This document shows, one piece after another, positions 40,960-49,454 of a DNA stretch of 64,000 nt. The notes below the pieces were generated by a model, which was not told the origin of the DNA, did not search any database, and was given only the letters and a program-made list of their open reading frames with translations. A program made the translations under genes and the position numbers. Each line of letters opens with the position of its first letter. The first letter of the stretch is position 1. Location: positions 1,825,501 to 1,889,500 of the forward strand of contig JANHCV010000005.1 of assembly GCA_025594325.1 (NCBI GenBank), given 5' to 3'. This DNA is from Blastocladiella emersonii ATCC 22665. Taxonomy: Eukaryota; Blastocladiomycota; Blastocladiomycetes; Blastocladiales; Blastocladiaceae.

Positions 40960-41715
40960 ATGTTCATCTCGCGCTCCATGTACCGAACGGCGGCTGTCGC
41001 GAGGGGCCTGTCTTCACTCGCCGCGTCCGCGCGGCCCACGGCGGTCGCGCGATCCCGTCTGCGGGTACCCACCTCGTTTCGCACCGCGCAAACCATGCCG
41101 CGGCGGCACTTTGCGTCGCTGCTGACCAAGGCGAACCCGTCGTCGGGCAAGCCGGGCGACGCGCCGTCGCTGAGCGGGATGGCGCGGCTGCGCAAGCTGT
41201 TCAAGGACTACGGCCGCCCTGCGTTTGCCGTGTACATGGCGATTTCGACGGTCGACCTGACGCTGTCGTTCATCGCGGTCTACTCGGGGGTCGACGTGGA
41301 GCGCGTCGTGGACGTGGCCAAGGCGTACCTCGAGAAGTGGGGGCTGTGGCGGTTCGCGGTTGACGAGGCCGAGGAGCGTGAGCTGCGGCACACGATCGAG
41401 GGCGACGACACGGGTGTCGCTGATAGCGCGAAGCCCAAGGACAAGTCGCTGCTCACCACGTTCCTGATCGCGTACGCGTTCCACAAGCTGCTGCTGCCGA
41501 TCCGCGTGCCCATCACGGCGGCCGTGACGCCGGGCGTCGTGCGGTACCTGCGCCGGTGGGGGTGGATGAAGGACATGGGCGCCGTCGCCCGTACGATGCA
41601 GCAGGCCGCCGCCGAGTCCGACAAGGCGCGCAAGGCCGCCGCGTCCCTGGCGCTCGCGGGCGTCTCGCTCGGCCTGCTCGGTGCGGCGGAGGACCTCGCG
41701 GTGCGTGAGCCATGA
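40960..41715 (+). CDS. Mitochondrial DUF1279 (FAM210/Nat2-type) inner-membrane protein
   Basis: 251 residues, intronless. The first 50 residues are rich in Arg, Ser and Ala without acidic residues (MFISRSMYRTAAVARGLSSL), a mitochondrial presequence. The DUF1279 core follows: MARLRKLFKDYGRPAFAVYM, ISTVDLTLSFIAVYSGVDVE (first membrane span, the family hallmark being YG-x-x-A-x-x-Y-x-x-I-S), then LLTTFLIAYAFHKLLLPIRV and PITAAVTPGVVRYLRRWGWM (second span). The last 45 residues form an Ala-rich helix. FAM210 proteins act in mitochondrial translation and membrane maintenance; yeast Nat2 is the fungal counterpart. The start is the first Met of the presequence. Confidence 0.9.
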   Translation: MFISRSMYRTAAVARGLSSLAASARPTAVARSRLRVPTSFRTAQTMPRRHFASLLTKANPSSGKPGDAPSLSGMARLRKLFKDYGRPAFAVYMAISTVDLTLSFIAVYSGVDVERVVDVAKAYLEKWGLWRFAVDEAEERELRHTIEGDDTGVADSAKPKDKSLLTTFLIAYAFHKLLLPIRVPITAAVTPGVVRYLRRWGWMKDMGAVARTMQQAAAESDKARKAAASLALAGVSLGLLGAAEDLAVREP

Positions 41716-41952
41716 TGACGTGTCAGACTCCCCTAAACTTCCCGAATCGACGCCGTTTTGTTCTCGCGCCCGCGTGGAAGCGTTAAGCTCGGTTTCAGGC
41801 AGGCAGCTGTGCGAGAACACGTTTTCGTGGCGGCGTTCGAGGGCGGCGCAGCACGCTTCTCCCCCTCCGCCCTCCATCGAGCCGAGGAATATAAACTACT
41901 GCGTTCCCCCGCTCTCTCTACCTGCAATGTATCTGTCGCCATAGAGCACACC

Positions 41953-43449
41953 ATGAACCCATCACCTTCAACACCGCCACCGCCGGCCGCGGGCGTGCCG
42001 CCGACCCTGCCCGAGAGCGACACCCCCCAGCTCGCCCGCCACCTGTCCTCGGCCTCAACTGCTACACAACGCGCCGCCTTCCGCCTGTCGGCCGCCACGC
42101 TCGTCGCCGACCCGGCCTCGGATCCCACCTTGGCCCCTGTGGCCGCCGTTGGTGACGGCGCGAGTCTCGCCGCCATCGCCGAGTCCGACGCGAGCCTGCG
42201 CGCCGCATCGATTGACCTCGCCGAGCTCGACGCCGCGCTCGAGGCCGTTGCCGCGGCCGCCGATGCTGATACCACCGCTGCGCCTCGCGCGCTCGATGAC
42301 GACGGCGATATCGAGATGCTCGGCGACCCGTCGCCGTACGTGTCGCGGCGCGCGTCGATGACGGTCGCCAGTCCGCGCGCCGCGACTGCACCGGTCGGGC
42401 CTTCACCACCGGCGTCGTCGCACCTGGCGCGGCTGCGCGCGTGGCTCGGCGGCAGCGGGAACCCGGTGACGCGGGAACCGTCTTCCGCGTCCATCACCCC
42501 CGACGGCACGGGCGCGCTGACGCCGACGTCGCCGCCGTCGCTGCTGCCCGAGTACAACGAGGTTCCCTCGAAGCCGCCGTCGTACCACCACGTGCAGGAG
42601 GAGGAAGCGCGCGAGTCGTTCGAGATGCACCTAACGGAGCCCGTCCCGGCAATCGTGACCTTGGGTCTGTGCGGCGGATGTCTGGGCTGGACATCGGCGC
42701 CGCGTGTCGCGAGCCTGCGCTACGCGAGCCTGGTGTACCTCCTGTTCAACGTGCTGTACACGCTGACGCTGGCCGCGTTCGAGATCCTCCTGATGCGCGA
42801 CATGACGCAGGTCCTGCGTCTCCCCGCGACGCCCGACGGCCGCACCGAGCTCGACATGGACGCGCTCCCGCTACTCCACCTCGTCCTCGACGCGCTGTGG
42901 TGCCCGTGCTCGCTGCTCGCCTTCGTGTTCCTCTCGCAAGAGGTGATCATCGGGTTCGTCATCTCCACGTACCTCCTCTACTTCTGCGCCGGCTGCGAGT
43001 TCCTCCTCCTCGCCATCCAGTGGTCGCACCACGGGACGACGACGCCAAGGACCGGCGACCAGCCGAACCCGCGCGGCGAGCGCGCCGTGGCCGCGGTCCT
43101 CACCGCGCGCGCCGCCGTCGCCGCCGTGCATCTTTTGGGGACGTGGCTCGCGTACTGGACCGCGCGGTTCATCCCGCGGTCGCTCGACGCGGTGCCCGTC
43201 GTCGTGCCCGTCACCCGCACCAACACGGGCACGCGGCATGCGAGGTACCAGTACCCGACGGCGTGGCGGCGGGACCAGCGCGAGCGCGAGCGCGAAGCCG
43301 CGCAACGGCGACAGCAGCAACCCCCAACAGCGAGCGAGATCCGCGCCGAGCAGGACGCCGAGGAGGAGCGCGCGCGCGCGCAGGCCGCCGCGGCCGTCAA
43401 CGGGACCGCGGTCGATGCGACGGCTGCGTGGGCGTGGCACATGGGCTGA
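41953..43449 (+). CDS. Unknown four-helix membrane protein with proline-tyrosine motifs
   Basis: 498 residues from MNPSPSTPPPPAAGVPPTLP; the frame is open further upstream, but the start context CACCATGAAC fits 41953. Residues 1-220 are acidic, Ala/Ser/Pro-rich and probably disordered, with LLPEYNEVPSKPPSYHH carrying PPSY and LPEY motifs of the type bound by WW domains of Rsp5/Nedd4 ubiquitin ligases. Four hydrophobic helices follow (about residues 255-282, 297-325, 330-355 and 375-400; for example YASLVYLLFNVLYTLTLAAF and EVIIGFVISTYLLYFCAGC). The C-terminus is a charged Arg/Glu/Gln helix. By this pattern it could be an arrestin- or Rsp5-regulated membrane protein, which is inference. The family is not recognised. 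It converges on TOM40 with 121 bp between stops. Confidence 0.75.
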   Translation: MNPSPSTPPPPAAGVPPTLPESDTPQLARHLSSASTATQRAAFRLSAATLVADPASDPTLAPVAAVGDGASLAAIAESDASLRAASIDLAELDAALEAVAAAADADTTAAPRALDDDGDIEMLGDPSPYVSRRASMTVASPRAATAPVGPSPPASSHLARLRAWLGGSGNPVTREPSSASITPDGTGALTPTSPPSLLPEYNEVPSKPPSYHHVQEEEARESFEMHLTEPVPAIVTLGLCGGCLGWTSAPRVASLRYASLVYLLFNVLYTLTLAAFEILLMRDMTQVLRLPATPDGRTELDMDALPLLHLVLDALWCPCSLLAFVFLSQEVIIGFVISTYLLYFCAGCEFLLLAIQWSHHGTTTPRTGDQPNPRGERAVAAVLTARAAVAAVHLLGTWLAYWTARFIPRSLDAVPVVVPVTRTNTGTRHARYQYPTAWRRDQREREREAAQRRQQQPPTASEIRAEQDAEEERARAQAAAAVNGTAVDATAAWAWHMG

Positions 43450-43570
43450 GGTTGAAGTTGAGGGAGTAATTTGTACATATACTGCGAGATGAATCAAACA
43501 AAACGAATACAAAACATGTAGTGGTAGGACAAGAAGAAACACAAGAACAGCTATTAGAGAAGCGAGACGC

Positions 43571-44607
43571 TTACATGGTCTCCATGGCGAGCCCGAACCC
43601 GAACCGGGACGCGCCCTTCATGTGGTCGACCTCGCCGGCGAGCGTGAAGGCGATGGGCCCCATGCGCTGCTCGAGGACCGAGTTGACGCGCCCGTTGCTG
43701 TCGATCTGGGTGCGGAACGTGGACTGGCGGAACTCGTACTTGGCGCCGACCGTGGCCACGCCCTCGCGGCCGCGCGGCGTCACGATCACCTGCAGCTCGG
43801 CGGCGAGGTCGACCTTGGACGACACCGGGTGCACGTACGACAGGTGCAGCATGCCCTGCGAGGCGAGCGTGGCGGTGGCCATGGGCGGCGCGGTGGGCGG
43901 CTGCGGCACAATGTCGTCGGGCCCGAGGGCGAGGGGCAGGACCAGGTTGAACTTGGGGAGCACCCAGCGCGCGGCCAGGGACATGTGGGCGTCCTCCATG
44001 CCGGGGAAGGGCCGTTGCACGACGGCCTCGACGCCGAGGGCGACCGACTGCGACACGGACTGCAGGTAGCTGGCGACGAGCACGCCCGTGGCGTCGAGCG
44101 GCCACGGGTTGACGACCTTGAGCGACGCGTCAAAGTCGCGGCCGGCGTAGTCGACCTCGGCCTGCAGCATCTGCTGCGCGGGCTGCATCGGGCCCATGGC
44201 GGGCGCGAACTGGATGTTGACCTTGGACGTGAGCTTGGGCGACAGCTGGAACTGCATGCGCCCGTTGAGCGAGCCGTCCGTGTCGACCATGCCCTGCATC
44301 AGCTTGGTCTCGTCGGCGAAGACCGTGTTGAGCGAGTAGGTCTGCGGCACCGTCTGCGACCCGAGGTGCAGCGCGTGGTGGATCTGGAAGTTGGGCGACA
44401 GGCCCTTGGCGAAGTCGATCTTGCACCCGTCGAACATGAAGTGGTTCGTGAACACGGCTAGTCGATGCGAGTGTGAGCTGGGCGTGCGTCGAGCGAGCGG
44501 TTCCGAAACAGCGTACTCTGCGTCTTGCGGTGGAGCTCCTCGTACTTGCCGGGGGACGGCAGGCCGAGCGCCCCGATCATCTCGCGGAACGAATCGAGAA
44601 AGTTCAT
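43571..44607 (-). CDS. TOM40: Mitochondrial import pore Tom40
   Basis: Tom40 is the beta-barrel channel of the outer-membrane TOM complex. Exons 44607-44517 and 44457-43571 with an intron at 44458-44516 (GTACGC..GACTAG) give 325 residues. The start reads MNFLDSFREMIGALGLPSPG, then YEELHRKTQ joins TVFTNHFMFDGCKID, which matches the family's P-G-xx-EELHRK..N..F-DG segment before the barrel. Barrel strands follow: KGLSPNFQIHHALHLGS, QTYSLNTVFADETKLMQG, DFDASLKVVNPWPLDATGVL, SQGMLHLSYVHPVSSKVDL, ATVGAKYEFRQSTFRTQID. The last strand, SRFGFGLAMETM, fits the beta-signal recognised by the sorting machinery. It is slightly shorter than typical fungal Tom40 (350-390) because the N-terminus is short. 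Divergent from FMT1, 518 bp between starts. Confidence 0.92.
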
Positions 44608-45125
44608 GGCGGCTCGCAACGGGTGCACAGCGGCGGTCGGTCGGGCGGGGTGGTCGGAGGGGGAGGAGCGGGACGTCTGCGTGGCGCAAAGCGAGATGGC
44701 CGCGAAACATACAAGCGAGCGGGATGGCGGAGCAGCAGCCGGTCAGCGTTCATGTCCCGATCGTCGTCGTGATCCAGCGGAGGCGACGGCAGCGGTCGAG
44801 CGGTCCCCCCTCGGTCGAAGTGCCAGCGTGGCAAAGCCGTCGGTTCGATTCATGGAGCTGATGCATGTGGGGGTCCGCGAGCGCTGGGCCGCCGCCGGGC
44901 CGCGCGCGGGCACATAGTGCAGCAAGTCGCTGCGTACCGGCGATGGGCACGGTGGTCGCTTCGTCGTCGTCGTCGTTCGACCGAAGGAAGGCGGAGGCGG
45001 AAAAGGCGGAGCGAGCGGCGCGCCGATCCCTGTTTGTGCGCGCGTCACGTGGGCGCGGCTGACGGCCCGGCACCACGCGTTTTGCTTCGCCCGCTTCGGC
45101 CCCCTTCTCCTCCTCGTAACCAAAC

Positions 45126-46334
45126 ATGTTGCTAATGAACTCGATCGCGACTCGGCGCAGATTACTCAACGCGGCCACCGCCACCCGCTTCCCGCGGCTC
45201 CGCGCGTACCACGTCGCCTTCTTCGGCTCGGACGACTTTTCCGCGCGCGTGCTCGGCAACCTGCTCGACGCCGCCCCGCCCGGCTCCGCGCCGCTCGACT
45301 CGGTGACTGTCGTGACGCCGCCGCCCCGCGCGCGCGGCCGTGGGCTCGCCGTGACGCCCGGCGCGCTCGAGTCCTTCGCCGACGCGCGCGGCCTGCCCGT
45401 CGTGTACGCGCCGAGCAAGTCGCTCAAGCCGTGGATCGCGAATCCGCCCGCCGGTTTGAACTGTGACCTCGCGGTCGTCGTTTCGTTCCCGTACTTTTTG
45501 CCCCGTGCCGTCCTCGAGCGGTTCAGCACGGGCGCCGTCAACTTGCACCCGTCGTTGCTGCCAAAGTACCGCGGCGCGGCACCCATCCAGCACGCGATTT
45601 TGAATGGGGATACCGAGACGGGTGTGAGTATCATTGGGCTCGACCCGCGCCGGTTCGATTCGGGCGCGGTGCTGGCGCAGCGGAAAGTGGTACGCTTCGG
45701 TGCGCAGTAGCGAGCGCGATCGGGCCTCACACTGCGCACGTAGGCGATCCCGAACCCCGACAAAATCACGTACTCGACGCTCGCGCCGCGCCTCGCCGAC
45801 GAGGGAAGCATCGCGCTCCTCGACACCCTGCGCAACTTTGACGCCTTCTCGGTCCGTTCTCCTCCTTCGCACCACTGCCCCCACCTCCACTCACACCCCA
45901 CACTCCTGTAGCGCGCCGCGAAAACCCAAGACGAGTCCCTCGTCACCCACGCGCGCAAACTCGCCAAACGCGACGGCCCCGTCGCGTGGTCGGACGAGTC
46001 GGCGCACGCCGTGTTCCGCCGCTGGCGCGCCATCGCACACCAGGTCCCGCTCACCACTTTCGGGCCCACGGGCGACCCCGTGCAGCTCGTCACCCTCGTG
46101 TCGCCCGTCCCGACCCCGCGGCCCGACGCGGTGCCCGGCCAGTTGTTGGGAATCGGTGACGGCGGCGTGCTGCTCGTCGCGGCGGCTGACGCGGCCGAGT
46201 TCGCGGTGCGGGTGACCCACGTCAAGCCCGCGAACCGGGGCGTCACGCCCGCCGTAGCGTACGTCAACGGGGTCGGCGGGCCCAAGGCGCTCCGGCGCGG
46301 CGTGGTCCGGTTTGGGGAGGTAACCAAGGAGTAG
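45126..46334 (+). CDS. FMT1: Mitochondrial methionyl-tRNA formyltransferase
   Basis: Formylates Met-tRNA for initiation of mitochondrial translation, using 10-formyl-tetrahydrofolate, in the matrix. Three exons (45126-45689, 45744-45851, 45912-46334) with introns of 54 and 60 bases (GTACGC..CGTAG, GTCCGT..TGTAG) give 364 residues. The presequence is Arg-rich (MLLMNSIATRRRLLNAATAT). The catalytic domain starts AYHVAFFGSDDFSARVLGNL. The active-site block is AVNLHPSLLPKYRGAAPIQH (Asn and His of the N-H-D triad), GDTETGVSIIGLD, and the Asp in FDSGAVLAQ. The C-terminal domain follows (QLLGIGDGGVLLVAAADAAE). Length fits fungal Fmt. A CACGTG (45048-45053) lies 75 bp upstream of the start. Confidence 0.92.
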
Positions 46335-46463
46335 CGGGGATGAGTGAGTGTAGCAGGCGTTTATAGATTGTATTCTAGTGATTCGCGCTGGTCGCGCGTT
46401 ACGACAGGGATGCTGCTTCCGCCTCCTCGGCGCGCGTAGGGAGAAACCGTGTCTCGCACTCCA

Positions 46464-46483
46464 CACGTGATATCGCGACGCGT
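46464..46483. promoter_or_regulatory. Composite CACGTGAT-N6-ACGCGT element between convergent genes
   Basis: CACGTGATATCGCGACGCGT, preceded by GTGTCTCGCAC as at 12390. It lies between the 3' ends of FMT1 and the SNF2-like pseudogene, so it is not an obvious promoter. Confidence 0.6.
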
Positions 46484-46853
46484 CTCTCACTTTGCGAACG
46501 CGCAGCCACCACCCCCTGGCGCAGCGCATCGAACTTGCTCGCTTGGGCAACGCGCAACCGGCATCGCAATAACCAACTAATCATCGTGTCGAGGAATCGG
46601 GAGGAAACTGCGCACGCGTCTCTCGCAGCGTCCTGAACCACGAGTTCTTTGATGCGGGCGTTGGTGATCGCGTCAAGGTCGGGACCTTGCCGCACGTTAC
46701 CTTGCACATTCATGAAGCATCGGCGGCCAATTGAGCTAATAGACGAAATCAGATCGGGCTTTATCACATGGCCATGACCAATGGCCATTTCCGAGTCCTT
46801 GCACAACGAAGGAGACAACCCGGATCAGATTCAAGACACCCAAGTCGCGTGGT

Positions 46854-49210
46854 TCATGCACTGTTACCTGGCGCGGGCGAGATCTGGCGGGAAAACTGGG
46901 TAAGGAAAGCAACGGCGACGTCCGGATGCATGGGTAGCTCGCAGTTGATGATCTGGGCAAGCCGCCTGTTGAGCTCGTATAGGGGAACCGCGCCAGGTCC
47001 GCGGGATTCAACACTGATCATTAACGCGGCGCGAAGTCCCCTGTAAAAATCGGCCAGCGGGAGATGACAAGTATCGTGCGGCTTCGTAGCAAGGACGATG
47101 CGGCGATAGAAGAAACCCTCGAGCGCGACCCGGCCTGTTGGACCAGCGCCTGGCTCATCGAGCAACCCATCGTTCATGAGAGCGCGCGTGTGGGCATGAA
47201 GCAACGTCTGGAACTTTGTGGACCAGCTGTGCGCGACCTTGTCTAGCACAGAATGAGTGCGCGGCCGCAGCATTGAGTAGGTAATCGGTGGGCACCCAAG
47301 CTCGCCCGTTACGGCGTGGCGGTAATCTCGGCTAGCAAGGAAGGTGGCATGCGTGATCACAACGTCTGCGTTCGCAATGTCCTTCCACGTCACGGCGCAA
47401 TAATCCGTGTAGTTGCGCAGGACAACGATACGCGCTGACGGACCGAGTTGAGCTGCAGCAGCAGACTCCCACTGAGGGATATCGTAGCCCGGCAAAGGGA
47501 CTACAACAAGCGTCGCCTTGGAGGGAACGAGCGGCCCAGGAGGCTCGCGAATCGCGTCGCCGGGGAGACCCAGCATCTCCTCCAGCGGAGCAGGCTGAAG
47601 GACGCTCGCGTAGCTCCCGACCGACTCGTTATGCGCTTGAATCAGCGCCGCGCGAATCTCGACGCGCTCAGGGACAGGAAGGGGAAGCAGCCACGAGGGC
47701 GGGCAGGTTGCTGCAAACTCGCCTGAAGCGTAGTTGTAAACCATGCCACATGGACCAAAACGAATGTACGGCACCGTTCGAGCGCGGTTGGGAATGGTGA
47801 GAGTGCGAGCGGCGGAGCTGAGTTCAAACTGCTCGAGCCACGAACCGAGACTATCGTTGCACAAGTTGGCGGGAAGCGGACCGTCGCCGGGAGAATCCGC
47901 GCCAAGGAGCGGGAACACAAGCGAAGTGGTATCGGGCTGCGCGATCGGGCCCAGTGGGTAGACCCGGAAGAGTTTGCGCAACGTCTTGCGCGCAGCCGTC
48001 CGCATCGTTGGATCGCAAAGGTCGCGGTTGGCCGTATCCGTGCGCAAGTAGGCTGCAAGCTGATACGTGAACTGCCCACCAGTTGGCGGGTAATGCTGGC
48101 CGCAAATCGGCCGAAGGACAAGGCGGAGGTAGCGCAACATGCTCGGGTCAAGTTCCGTGAACAAGCGCTTGGGAATATCCTTGTCAGCCGGAATGAGGGC
48201 CGAACCCGGGGTACTGACCATGGGAGCTTCGCGGGCAAGCGAGCCGGGAGGGAACGTCAAATTCGATTCCGCGGGATTGGCTTGTACATCGGGGGCGAAG
48301 CTCGCATCGGCGGAAAGCGAGAACAAGTTCGCGACGACCACCTTACCGGACCGAATTTTGTTCGCCCAGTAGGGGTTGTTGCAGTTTTCGTAATAAGGGT
48401 CGTCTTCAATCGCGGCCATGAAGTCGGTGTAGAGATACTTGCGCGACAAGCCGTGTTGTTCAAGTCGGTCGTGCGGTAAGTCACGCACTCGGCTGTTTTG
48501 CGAAGCACGCTCTTGTTGCTGCAAGCGCCCGCACGGTGCTTGCGCTCGATCCGGTACACGGACTCGCGCCAGAAGCTGAGCTCGCCAAGTACCGGGCAGT
48601 CGAAACGATCCCAGACCCAAACCGAAGCAGGTTTCACGGAGTTCGGAGGCAAAGGAAGTCGGTCAGCAAGGACAACTTCGTCCGCGCCAAGAAAAAGATC
48701 TGTTTTCGAAGAACTCGAGGTCAGCCATGGCATCGAATCGGAGCGTTGAAGCATACCTAATTGACCAAACCGCGTGATCGAGTCATCAATCCAAGCGGCG
48801 ACGTCGGTTTCGGGCGCGAGCTCGTCCGATATTTCCGCTAGAGAAGACTGGGTACGCGCGGCTGGACCTTTTTGGGCATTGAAGGGAACTCACCAGCCGC
48901 AAGCAACGCGCTCAGCATACACCCGAGCGGCCAGGTACTCGGGCGACTGCGCCGCAGCAAGATCCGCGGGCGCAGGGGCATCGATAGAGCCATGCGTGGT
49001 TGGCGCTTGATCAACAGAAGCAGGCGCAGAGACCTGTCGCCGAGTTGCCGCGCGACCTCGCCCAGCAGCTCGGGGCGCAGAAACAAGTGCGACGGAAGGT
49101 CCGCCGGCCGGGATAAGAGTCCCGCCCGTTTCGCCGTCCAAGCACGGGACGACGGCCGGGACGTTGAGTGGATCTGGTTGCATCAAGTTTATGTCTTCCA
49201 TTCGTTCCAT
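46854..49210 (-). pseudogene. SNF2-helicase-like gene, copy 2, with nonsense and frameshift
   Basis: Tandem relative of the intact copy at 49455-51725. Starts MERMEDINLMQ (copy 1: MDQMKDENLMQ). At 48890-48892 TGA replaces the second Trp of copy 1 (ERVACGW-stop versus ERVACGWWALYD); homology continues in the same frame (VPFNAQKGPAARTQSSLAEI). The intron at 48700-48756 (GTATGC..AACAG) sits exactly where copy 1 has one and joins FGQL to DLFLGADEVV. A one-base shift near 48440 separates TYRTTDLNNTACR from KYLYTDFMAAIEDDPYY. The remainder is open to 46854: ELDPSMLRYLRLVLRP, the SNF2-like ATLVVVPLPGYDIPQWESA and NADVVITHATFLASRDYR, then FYRRIVLATKPHD where DExx would stand. It ends with extra residues SPAPGNSA. 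Confidence 0.65.
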
Positions 49211-49274
49211 GTGAGGTGGTGACGAGAGCGACGACGATCAGCGCGGCGCGGTTTCAAAATTGTCTCGCCCCGCC

Positions 49275-49290
49275 CACGTGATGAACGCGC
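49275..49290 (-). promoter_or_regulatory. CACGTG and GCGCGTT element upstream of SNF2-like copy 2
   Basis: On the coding strand GCGCGTTCATCACGTG, the same as upstream of copy 1, about 65 bp before the start. GCGCGT takes the place of ACGCGT and the spacing is shorter (N2). Confidence 0.6.
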
Positions 49291-49454
49291 TCGTGTCTCG
49301 CGCCCGCGCACCCGCCGAGCTCGGAAGGTCGCAGGACAGTTGGTTTTGCTCGATCCGCACATGGCGCTCGCATTCAATAATATTGATAAACGCACGAGAA
49401 TTGTATTAAAAACGACACGCAAGGTCACTTTGGCCGTAACTCGCAGCGCGAACG

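Noticed and set aside
48840-48893. An intron removing the TGA at 48890 in SNF2-like copy 2
   Set aside because: A GTGAGT donor exists, but homology to copy 1 continues in the same frame right through the stop, and copy 1 has no intron there.
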